A DNA stretch of 64,000 bases from positions 52,900 through 116,899 of the forward strand of contig CAIKEU010000058.1 of the NCBI GenBank assembly GCA_903826575.1. The letters run 5' to 3'. Source of the DNA: an uncultured bacterium (GTDB lineage: Bacteria; Actinomycetota; Actinomycetes; S36-B12; CAIYMF01). This document shows, piece by piece, positions 31,901-39,600 of this stretch; the first letter of the stretch is position 1; each line of letters begins with the position of its first letter. A program made the position numbers and the translations under genes. The notes under the pieces are model-generated. The model did not search any database, was not told the origin of the DNA, and saw nothing but the letters and a program-made list of their open reading frames with translations.

Positions 31901-33917
31901 GGATGTTGGCTCACAGGACAACTCCGGTAACGTGCCCGTCAGCAACTCCATCCTCCAGTCATGTGTGGGCACCACGCTCAACCAGGACTGCAGTGGAAGC
32001 CTCGGCACCAACGTGAACAGCAACCCGCAGTTCACCAAGCCGTACACCACGTCGGTTGTTGTTGACACTCGTCGCTCGTTCTTCGCCTTCCGTCAGACGT
32101 TGATCTCGTACGAAACCGCTACCCCATGGGACAACGCGGACTACTCGATCTCGCAGACGTCACCGGCGCGCGACATCGGTGCGGTTACCTACACCGATGG
32201 TGGAACGACCTACACCGCTCCTACCGCGGACGTGAACGGAACGCCGGTTTACGGTGGCACCGACGCAGGTTCGTACCAGTGGGCACCGCCACCCACGGTT
32301 CCCGACGCACCTACCGGTGTTGTCGTGACTCGTGGAGATCGCCAGCTCACGGTCTCGTGGACTGCTCCGGCCAATAGCGGTGGTCTGCCACTGCGCTCGT
32401 ACAAGGCCACTGCATACAACGCCCTCACCGGTGGAACAGCAGTCGCTACCTGCACGATCGGTGGAGCAACCACCTGTGTAATCACCGGACTGACCAACGG
32501 CACCACGTACTTCGTGGATGTCCAGGCCAGTAACCTGCTCGGCTACGGTGCAGCCTCTGCGCCACGCGTTGCAGGTACCCCGGCGACCGTCCCAGGCGCA
32601 CCTACTGGAGTTGTTACGACGCCTCGCTCGTACAGCCTCGGCGTTGCGTGGACCGCACCGGCAAGTGACGGTGGATCAGCCATCACCGGTTACACCGCGA
32701 CTGCTTACACAAGCCAGTTGACCGTGTGTGCCGGTGGAGCTACCAACTACCCCACATGTACGCTCCTCGGATTCATTCCTGTTGGAACGGTGCCGAACCC
32801 AGCACTCAACACCCCGCTGGGAACGCCATGTACCACCACGACACTGACCTGTAACATCACCGGCCTCACCGCCGGCACGACGTACCTGGTCGATGTCAAG
32901 GCAACCAACGCAGTCGGAACCGGCTTGGCGTCCACGCCACGCGTATCGGGCACACCATTCGGTGTTGTTCCGACGGCACCGCAGACGGTTTCGGTCACAG
33001 CAGCTCCTGCCGCTGCGGTCGTCGCCTGGACTGCACCAGCTAGCAACGGCGGAACTCCTGTGACCGGCTACACCGCAACCGCCTACACCGCGGCCACTGG
33101 TGGAACCGTTGCCGGATCCTGCACGACGACGACCCTTACGTGTCGCATCAGCCCGCTAACGGCTGGGACGACGTACTACGTCGAGGTCTACGCCACCAAC
33201 GCAGCTGGTAACTCGCCGGCAGCACCGTCACCACGGGCAACCGTTGTTCCGTTGGTCCTGTCGGCGCCAAATGCCCCGACTGGTGTCACCGGAGTGCGTG
33301 GAAATGGCAACGTCGCCATCTCCTGGACTGCAGCAGTGGCCAATGGTGACCCTGTCACCGGATACACCGCAACGGTCTACAACGCCCTCACCGGTGGAGC
33401 CGCAATTGGAACCTGTACCACGACGACAGCACTTACCTGCACCGTCGCTGGTCTGACCAACGGCACTAACTACTGGGTCGCTGTTAACGCCACCAACACG
33501 ATCGGTACATCTGCGGACTCGGCACCTCGAGTTGCGGCAGCGTGGACCAGCTCGCTGGTGACCAACGTGGCTGTGAACGCAGTCAACGGAACCTTGACCA
33601 ACCCGGTCAACCGTCGCCTGTACTTCACCTGGAACGCATTCGCTCCAGCAGCGATCACCGACACGATGATCGTCGTTACGAATGCGGGCACGGGTGCCAC
33701 GGTGGCTACGTACCACACAGGCACGTTCTTGGGTAACTTGCTGACGGCAACCTCAGCAGCTACGGCTTACGCCAGTCTCGCTGCGCCGGTGCCAGCAGCA
33801 GGAACGCGTCTATACAACGCCGGAACCACGTACAACGTGACGGTTTCTGTATCGACAACGGCACGCTTCGGCACGCCGACCTACGGACCGGCAACCACGG
33901 TCGCGTTCACCGCATAA
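25908..33917 (+). CDS. Giant (~2.67 kaa) secreted modular protein: SdrD-B-like, IPT/TIG-like, parallel beta-helix and four Fn3-like domains
   Basis: Signal peptide RRITASIAAAALAVGTMAAAGAIAAPAANA; YVFQDLNGNGKKDPGEPGVP; PEIFAVDNPVSQGGSVLTITGKNFGDG; repeated NNxIxxNxxxxxGGGI turns; four Fn3-like units. Confidence 0.85.
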   Translation: MSSKSMKAAVGVRGRFASSGRRITASIAAAALAVGTMAAAGAIAAPAANAATTTTNNLTAGTGTTADAGAVNVVFNISQNTGPGFIHANDAATHYSYLIQKVNIGNPYQTTYTYPTDQADPNYVAQYAGQTFQACKPNSNDTDTVKYDPMFPNHCEWGGTRDSNTADPIVTQGEQGVDKNGVSHNDINTVTNLPDGNYIISVKADLANVGGTVVDSNAEIGGARFTVPMAKPINVRVNEGPLPTGTLRIRVFEDAAPVDGTYEIDAEAGLQGFRAYLTDQLGDVSNDVFGNPLCTVYEHTSSDPKSPDYDPAHPNGAVKMDATGAPVIAAPVVNTAVAQAAVGTSGAASSFRIALPAGTTAPFVGAEVTGTGIGTNAYVNAVNNIAARGTTPAYTRVTVSERNATAIAAGTVITFSSVNGKCISDENGDIVIPNLFPSRYGTTVRQPDGKKDWLQTTTLEGGPDHDWWVMAGDTGYGAETTYGAELVPEMQFGFIPQKTTADAVDNACLGVAGDPTCLPSRGQTLPSAAGTASISGNLHSGCKYIGSGGAAQSSVVLADMPSSTEMKDCGPFTVEHGLVAVSAMDIGDAEVATAKVNPDGSYIVPNLKSGNYMVTYWDDAMDHILDTANVTIPTDSNGAAQSLNLGTAYIQFWFASVHGYVFQDLNGNGKKDPGEPGVPKNKITLRERDNTPVDQMTNGVETDAKGYYNVLQTYPMARNLVLENIDPRYKPTAMTITPCNVKHGHTYFGSAVDVSILPILGQCGEIDWAVKPIPTGHTGGIAGTITYGATRNELDASQAATENWQSGIPNIPVNLNAAVVCDAVGTGVTVTYAGVGYTGNCAAVGDDMMAADGSAVHGPQLADTYTSETYHSPTGCVPRDKNGDILTGNTAMPAPIHWANGVVTGDPAIRCVESNLQGWNAAPGDASMIVYQNTDANAPNYTTDATQVGLPVPDQYGNAQYNNDGQTVNGNYGFSSSKLNLFDGAALNADGSQKYPACSAAVSAQIASTGTYPDPADPNSINGGQDCIPLDDSGNPLELYAPLDGSTIGQSYKYPEQELEAEHYIVSVDIPNDAYGKPLYQITKEEDVNIFSGEPFLPQENFPVTDPNAVPDMPAATPGHPITTGLGEHNSCVGPMHTVHVTNPDFINGGGSPFEGQQMPLCTSQIVNVGDASTGGTNFEMFTPVPLATHMWGLLLNDLGITSDPSSINYAEAEGLQHNPTGFRDWTGQVLDTAISDPNGFYESVLPSSDRANVPSPTGYSPNMYLLTGNDPGSPGHLNPQYDSRYGTISTPFQSWPGLWTVTDTAPVAAGASTFDGSLVNVKCMQPAGEPEIFAVDNPVSQGGSVLTITGKNFGDGTKYSNVLIGAANDPNADPSKGTSLTVNSWTDTQITVQIPAASTGFAAGPRSLVVQNAAGQYSTAGMTIHVIGAGYQPKIFTVGAGKQFNTDTWPTPYPLQDAIEAAAKEGPKANTLVIAYPRTPDAVWPKGEYPESVVLHSGVKLQGIGTGGFEADGTYVPGSIINGTSFSEGDPNGVAWMDLVAGLVGDPTGANGNPTPGTVIGSDIPVPDAADVTVLTPIGGTTGTINNGQVTMTGAAGQTTLTRSGFGNTNNVNVGMVASGTGIAPGAVVTAKTNTTVTLSIANTAAVTGTITFTSNAKPAVDGFMLTGGHEATVPTNVNLLTQGQQTPYGAAGQAITQGGGVYIHDGSNGMAVTNNRIDGNSGAYAGAVRVGTTYANGNIGANDTGANPLTNYPQINQNVSIAHNYVYNNGGKNVAGGIGIFSGTPGYRIAYNDICGNYSAEYGGAISHYGFSRKGSIDHNRIWYNESYDHGGAILLGGELTPSPLELTGGTGEVSISANKIDSNNSNDDGGGISTLNAGTWSIKVENNEITNNLSTHEGGGIALNNTTGLVLDNNTIAGNVTSATAATSNGMPAAAGLATSALDQVFQASLPAGSPTFTRPVAFNNVFWDNRAGWFDGASVHGIGLAGDPAPINNWDVGSQDNSGNVPVSNSILQSCVGTTLNQDCSGSLGTNVNSNPQFTKPYTTSVVVDTRRSFFAFRQTLISYETATPWDNADYSISQTSPARDIGAVTYTDGGTTYTAPTADVNGTPVYGGTDAGSYQWAPPPTVPDAPTGVVVTRGDRQLTVSWTAPANSGGLPLRSYKATAYNALTGGTAVATCTIGGATTCVITGLTNGTTYFVDVQASNLLGYGAASAPRVAGTPATVPGAPTGVVTTPRSYSLGVAWTAPASDGGSAITGYTATAYTSQLTVCAGGATNYPTCTLLGFIPVGTVPNPALNTPLGTPCTTTTLTCNITGLTAGTTYLVDVKATNAVGTGLASTPRVSGTPFGVVPTAPQTVSVTAAPAAAVVAWTAPASNGGTPVTGYTATAYTAATGGTVAGSCTTTTLTCRISPLTAGTTYYVEVYATNAAGNSPAAPSPRATVVPLVLSAPNAPTGVTGVRGNGNVAISWTAAVANGDPVTGYTATVYNALTGGAAIGTCTTTTALTCTVAGLTNGTNYWVAVNATNTIGTSADSAPRVAAAWTSSLVTNVAVNAVNGTLTNPVNRRLYFTWNAFAPAAITDTMIVVTNAGTGATVATYHTGTFLGNLLTATSAATAYASLAAPVPAAGTRLYNAGTTYNVTVSVSTTARFGTPTYGPATTVAFTA
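32298..33546 (+). repeat. Four tandem Fn3-like units encoded at the 3' end of the giant gene
   Basis: Units start approx. 32298, 32587, 32962, 33253; recurring SWTAPASxGGxPVTGYTATAYxAxTGG...C-x(5-8)-C...LTxGTTYxVxVxATN. Confidence 0.85.
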
Positions 33918-33924
33918 GGCAACC

Positions 33925-33964
33925 GCTCCTCCCCCCTCTGGCTTAACCCAGATGGGGGAGGAGC
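33925..33964 (+). terminator. Strong intercistronic hairpin without clear U-tract (possible attenuator or mRNA-stability element)
   Basis: gctcctccccccTctgg-cttaac-ccagatgggggaggagc, ~17 bp with one mismatch, 8 nt after giant-gene stop. Confidence 0.6.
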
Positions 33965-34060
33965 ACCCCCCACAGGCAGTACGACAACTAGGGATTTCAA
34001 ACCCCCCGGCAGATCCGATGTTCTTAGACCATCAGGCCGGGAATTACCAGAGGAGTCATC

Positions 34061-35368
34061 GTGACCGACGACATCACAAGCGGGATCAATCCGCTGCTGT
34101 CGCGACGCAATTTCCTGCGGGCGGGCGTGTTGGGTGCAGCTGGAGCAGGCGTAGCAGTTTACGCCGGCCACCAAGCACCCACCGCAGTTGCCGCCCCAGG
34201 CTTTACACCAACCAAGACCGTCAATGTGCATCTCGCCGCCACCGATGGTTGGGTCTCCATGCCCGACTCGGCGCCGGCGATGCCGCCCTACTGGCCAGAC
34301 AACGATGCTCCCGCGCCGTACAACATGTACGTGTTTGGGTTCCGCAACGTCACTGGCTTGAGCGACGCTCAGGTCATTACCCAAAAGGGTCGGGCGCAGA
34401 TTTCTGCTCCTGTACTCGCATTCGACGAGGGTTCGGAAGTCAAGGTTTCGCTCACCAACCTTGGTATGGCCCAGCGCCCAGACCTCGTTGATGGCCACAC
34501 CATGCACTGGCACGGCTTCAACAATGCGCTCCCCATCTTCGATGGCGTGCCCGAGATGTCGGCCTCCGTGCCGATCGGTAAGACGATGGTCTACTACTAC
34601 CGTCCGACCGATCCGGGTACGTACATGTACCACTGTCACTTCGAAGACGTTGAACACGTTCAGATGGGTATGACCGGCCTGGTCTACGTCCGTCCGAAGT
34701 TGAACAATGGAACGAACAAGTACGTGTTCAACGATCCTGCAACCCGCTACGACCGTGAGTTCCCCGTCTTCTTGACGGAGAGCCAGCCAGAGGGTCACTA
34801 CCGCGACGCTCATATTCAGATCACCGACTGGGCTGCTTACAACTCAGGCTTCGGTTTGATGAATGGTCGCGCTTGGCCGGACACGATCGTTAAGAACACG
34901 CAGACGTCAGACACCAACCTTGGGCCGAACTTCGATCCGTTGGCGACGTACCCTGCTGGCTCAGATGGTGAGCGCCTGCAGTTCCAGCCGCAGACCTCAC
35001 TTATCGAGGCAAATGCCGGTGAGACTGTTCTACTCCGCATGGCAAACCTTGGCTCGTTGCGTCACACGTTGACGATGGACGGCGTTCCGATGAAGGTCAT
35101 CGGCGCTGACGCTGACCAACTCAAGGGTGCCGATGGCAACGACAACTCGTACGTCAGCAACTCGATCGATATCGGTCCTGGTGAATCACGCGATGTGCTC
35201 TTCACTGCGCCAGAACCCGGCACGTACAAGCTTTACGACCGGGACTTCTCCAACCTGTCCAATCAGGGGGGCGGCGGTTACGGCGGCATGATGACCAACA
35301 TTGTGGTCTCAGCTCCCAATACCCTGCCTGCTCAGCCGGTCCAGCCATTCACTCCGGGCGTGAGGTAA
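34061..35368 (+). CDS. Multicopper oxidase-like protein (Tat-type signal), two cupredoxin domains; called MCO1 here
   Basis: SRRNFLRAGVLGAAGAGVAVYAG; HTMHWHGFNN (34496-34516); YMYHCHFEDVEHVQMGMTG (HCH at 34631-34639). Confidence 0.9.
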   Translation: MTDDITSGINPLLSRRNFLRAGVLGAAGAGVAVYAGHQAPTAVAAPGFTPTKTVNVHLAATDGWVSMPDSAPAMPPYWPDNDAPAPYNMYVFGFRNVTGLSDAQVITQKGRAQISAPVLAFDEGSEVKVSLTNLGMAQRPDLVDGHTMHWHGFNNALPIFDGVPEMSASVPIGKTMVYYYRPTDPGTYMYHCHFEDVEHVQMGMTGLVYVRPKLNNGTNKYVFNDPATRYDREFPVFLTESQPEGHYRDAHIQITDWAAYNSGFGLMNGRAWPDTIVKNTQTSDTNLGPNFDPLATYPAGSDGERLQFQPQTSLIEANAGETVLLRMANLGSLRHTLTMDGVPMKVIGADADQLKGADGNDNSYVSNSIDIGPGESRDVLFTAPEPGTYKLYDRDFSNLSNQGGGGYGGMMTNIVVSAPNTLPAQPVQPFTPGVR

Positions 35369-35373
35369 TCACA

Positions 35374-36663
35374 ATGAACCTTCGACGACTTCTCGCAGGC
35401 GGACTTAGCCTGACGGTGCTCACGGGTGCGCTGTTCGCAGCTGCAGCCGCTCCGAGCTCCGGTGCAACCGCGACCCCGGGTGAAGGCATCCTGTGTGAGC
35501 CCGGAAACGGCGTTTACACGATGTCTGCCACCACCGGATTCGAGACGATGCCTGACGGCAACTCGGTCTTCACGTGGGGTTACCACACGCCAACGCATGC
35601 CTTCCAGAACACCGCTCCGGTGATCTGCGCAACTGCCGGCGATACCATCCGCATCACCCTGACGAACAACCTGGCCGAGGACACCTCATTTGTGTTCCCG
35701 GGTATGAGCAATGTTCAGGCTGACGGCGTTGACGCAGTACCGCAGTCAGATGCAACGGGCCGCGTAACCTCGCTGGCTCCAGTTGCTCCGGCCAAGGGTG
35801 GTCAGACCACGTACACGTTCACGGCTGATAAGCCAGGAACGTACATGTACGAGAGTGGTACGGACTCACGTAAGCAGGTCGAGATGGGCCTGTGGGGTGC
35901 AATCGTTGTCTACCCGGCATGTCACGCGACTGGTTGTAACCAGGCGTACGACGATCCGCGTACGACTTTCGAGGCAACCCGCGAATACATCCACATGTTC
36001 TCCTCCGTTGACCCAGACATTCACTCGGCCATCCAGCTTGGACAGCCGGTCGACTGGAGCACCTACTCGGCCAAGTACTACTTGATCAACGGCCGATCAG
36101 CTCCCGACAGCCTGTCGCCGAACAATGCAGCGTGGCTTCCCTTCGCGCCGTACGGCTCGATGGTCCGCGTTCGTCCGCAGGATCCCAATGGTGGAGACAC
36201 CTTGCCGGCCCTCGTCCGCTACGTGAACGCCATGGACAAGGACGTTGCCTTCCACCCGCACGGTAATACCGAGCGCGTGATCGGTGAAGATGGCCAGCCG
36301 CTGGACACCATCGGTAAGCCTGACAACAGCTACGGATCGTTCCTTGTGGACATCGGCTCCAACCGCACGGCGGAGTCGATGTTCACCTGGACCGACCAGT
36401 GGCACTACGACCCGACGACCAACCCGATTCCGGTTCCGTTGAGTCCTTACAACGACCTGATCATCAAGGGAACGTGGTACGCCATGAGCCCCTACCTCGG
36501 TAGCCAAGGTGCACTTCCGCCTGGTGTTACTCAGTTCAACCAGTGTGGTGAGTACTACCACATGGCTCACAACCACGCGCTGTACGCGGCAACCAACTAC
36601 GGTGCCACGTTCGGTGGTCAGATGACCCTTATCCGCATCGATCCGCTGGGCGGGTGTGCCTGA
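35374..36663 (+). CDS. Multicopper oxidase-like protein with copper motifs only in the C-terminal domain; called MCO2
   Basis: Sec-like signal RRLLAGGLSLTVLTGALFAAAAA; FHPHGN (36250-36267); CGEYYHMAHNHALYAATNYGATFGG (from 36544); GTYMYESGTDSRKQVEMGLWG where ligands are missing. Confidence 0.82.
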   Translation: MNLRRLLAGGLSLTVLTGALFAAAAAPSSGATATPGEGILCEPGNGVYTMSATTGFETMPDGNSVFTWGYHTPTHAFQNTAPVICATAGDTIRITLTNNLAEDTSFVFPGMSNVQADGVDAVPQSDATGRVTSLAPVAPAKGGQTTYTFTADKPGTYMYESGTDSRKQVEMGLWGAIVVYPACHATGCNQAYDDPRTTFEATREYIHMFSSVDPDIHSAIQLGQPVDWSTYSAKYYLINGRSAPDSLSPNNAAWLPFAPYGSMVRVRPQDPNGGDTLPALVRYVNAMDKDVAFHPHGNTERVIGEDGQPLDTIGKPDNSYGSFLVDIGSNRTAESMFTWTDQWHYDPTTNPIPVPLSPYNDLIIKGTWYAMSPYLGSQGALPPGVTQFNQCGEYYHMAHNHALYAATNYGATFGGQMTLIRIDPLGGCA

Positions 36664-36664
36664 T

Positions 36665-39600
36665 ATGAGGAACAACATGAAAACCTCTAGTGCACGTACT
36701 GCGCGTGCAAGTATCGCCATCGGCGCATCACTTGCTGTAGCAGCTTCGGGCCTCACCGCACTTGCTGCTCCGGCAGCAAACGCCTCGGGTGCTCACATCA
36801 AGGCAGCCGCTGCCGGGGTGCATACGTCTGGACTTCGTTCAGCCGCAGCACCTGCCGGTTCCGTCGGTCAAGGCCCGCTCACGTCGAGCTGCACCGTTGT
36901 CGGTGGCCGCACGTCGTGTGACATCTGGGCCAAGATCGGTGCCGTAACGGTTCACGACACGGCGTCCACCACCAAGAGCATCCCGGTGTGGAACTTCGTG
37001 CCAACGACCAGCGCGACCGCGACCGGTGCTTCGGCACTGCTCATTGGTCAGGTCGGTGTACCGATGGACATCACCCTGCACAACTCCCTGCCAACAAACG
37101 TCGGTCTGGGTATCCCGCAGGCTGACGGCTTCTACGGTGACACCACGGGTATCGCCCAGGGTGCGTCGAAGACATACACCATCACGCCTCAGCGCGCTGG
37201 TACGTATGTCTACCAAGCGGCATTGACTCCAAATGGCGATCGTCAGGTTGCCATGGGTCTTGCGGGCGCACTGGTTGTTCGTCCGGCAGATGCCTCGACG
37301 ACCGCATACGACACGTTGCAGGCCGGCTACGACGACGAGGCAATGTTGGTGTACTCCGACGTTGACGAGAACCTCGCAGCCGACCCGCTTGGGTTTAACA
37401 TGCGCGATTACATGCCGCAATACCACCTGATCAACGGAGTCTCGTACCCTGATGGCTCACCGATCCTGACCGATGCTGGCCGCACCGTCATGTTGCACAT
37501 GGCCAACATCTCGCAGTTGGACAAGAGCCCGACCATTCTCGGGAACCGCATGTCGGTCTTCGCCAAGGGCGCGCGTCCGATCCCCACAGTCATGAACGTG
37601 ACCGGTCGTGTGCTCGTCGCCGGTGACACGATGGACGCATCTGTGCTCATGCCTGCGGGCCAGCACCGTTACGCCATCTACTCAACGTGGGCAACGCTGA
37701 ATAATGGAACCAACTGGATTGATGGGGTGAACTCACCTGCTCTCGGCGGTGGAATCGCTTTCATTCAGTCCGGCGGTACCGGCACCGTAGCTCCGACTGG
37801 CCCTGCTATCTCCAAGATGGCCGCAGCCGGTCAGCCTGGTGGAGTTGGTCGTCCGCTCACCCTGACGATGACACTGGACACCGCTAACCGCGGTGGTGGC
37901 GACATTCAGCAGGCTGAGTACTGGATCGACACCCTTCCGGGTGCGCCTGGTTCGGGAACGCAGGTTGCAGTAGCTGGAACGTCAGCTCTGGCCGCCTCGT
38001 TGCCAATCGACGTCAGCGCGCTGTCCACGGGTATCCACAACATCTACGTCCGCGCTCAGGACACCTTCGGCGCATGGGGACCCACGGGTACCCTTGGCGT
38101 GCGAGTTGACGCAACTGGTCCGGTTGTCTCTAACCCAATGCTAGATGGCGGCAACATCTCGACCAACGGTGTGACGCCTCTGGCGATTGCAGCCACAGTG
38201 AGCGATGCGGACAACGGTGGCAGCAACGTCATCGCAACCCGCTACTGGATTGACGGATCGGCGACACCGCCCGTCGCGCCAGTAATGCTCACCACCAACG
38301 GCCCGCGCGTCACTGCGTCGGCAAGCGGTTCGATCCCGACCAGCGCACTAACTGGTCTGGCTGAAGGTGCTCACACCATCTACGCCCAAGGTGAGGATTC
38401 ACTTGGTCAGTGGGGTGCGGTCCTGCCGATCCCATTCATTGTTGACCGCACCGCACCGACTACGACTAACGTCGTCGTCTCACCGGGTGTCACCAACGGT
38501 GTGACCACTAACCCGGCCATCCCTGGTTCGTTCGGCATTACTGCCGATGTAGTTGATCCGACGGTGGCTGGGGTGAACAGCTCTCTGACGAACGTCGAGG
38601 CTTTCATCTGTGCACCGGATATCTACTACTCAACGACGCCTAATGGCACTGCTTGTGCACCAGGTCCTCAGGGCACCACAAACGCCCTTGACCTGCTCGC
38701 AGGTGGTCCGGGTGCTGCGCCCGGCTCAACCCACTACGTGGGCAACATGCCACTGGCATGGGTCGGCGGCTACATCGCCAAGGGTGGAGACATCCCGATC
38801 TGGGTCATCGGTGTGGATGCCGCGGGTAACCGCGTCGTCACCACTGGCCTAGCGCGTAACTCGCACCTGTTGATCGACACGATCAAGCCAACCGCCTCAG
38901 GCACCCTTACTCAGGGCACGTGGACGTTGGAGCAGAACTACACGACTGATGCATCTGCCACCCTCGCGGTGACGGCTGCTGACGCAGCTCCATCGGGTGG
39001 CGTGGCCAGCGCTGAGTACTTCATCGGTGCTGATCCTGGCTACGGCAACGGAACCCCGATCACGCTCGTGGCCGGTGCAGGAACAGCAACGCTGAACCTC
39101 AACACCATCGGCGCAGCGGATGCCACCTGGCTCAAGGGCGGCAGCCACACGGTTAACGTCCGGGCACTTGACGTCGCAGGTAACTGGGGCCCAACAACCG
39201 CCGTTACCGCAACGCTGAAGCCGGTTACCGTCTTCGCAAGTGGCTGGGAAACCCCAACAACCGGATTCTTCGGTTGGACGGCCACTTCGGGCACCGGTGT
39301 TACCAGCTCGACAACGGCTCCGATCGCTGGAACTCGTAGCTTGCAGGTTGTCACCACGACGACCAGCACCGGCTACCAGAGCCGTACGGTTCCGACAGCG
39401 GGTACGCCAGCCATCGGAACGCAGTTCTCGGCTCACGTCACCTTCCAGCCAGGTACGACCGCTACAGCGGGTCTCACGGTTGCGGCCTTGACCTCGCCGA
39501 ACGGAGCTAACTTCGCTCAGGTTCAGTACCGTCGAGTCGGAACGCAGTCCGCAGTACGTATCGGTGTGGCGGCTGGAAACCTTTCAGCCAACCCAACGAT

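Noticed and set aside
26212-33736. Numerous 60-300 aa ORFs antisense to or out of frame with the giant gene
   Set aside because: No recognisable domains, low complexity typical of shadow ORFs in high-GC genes; the single 8-kb sense frame has clear domain structure.
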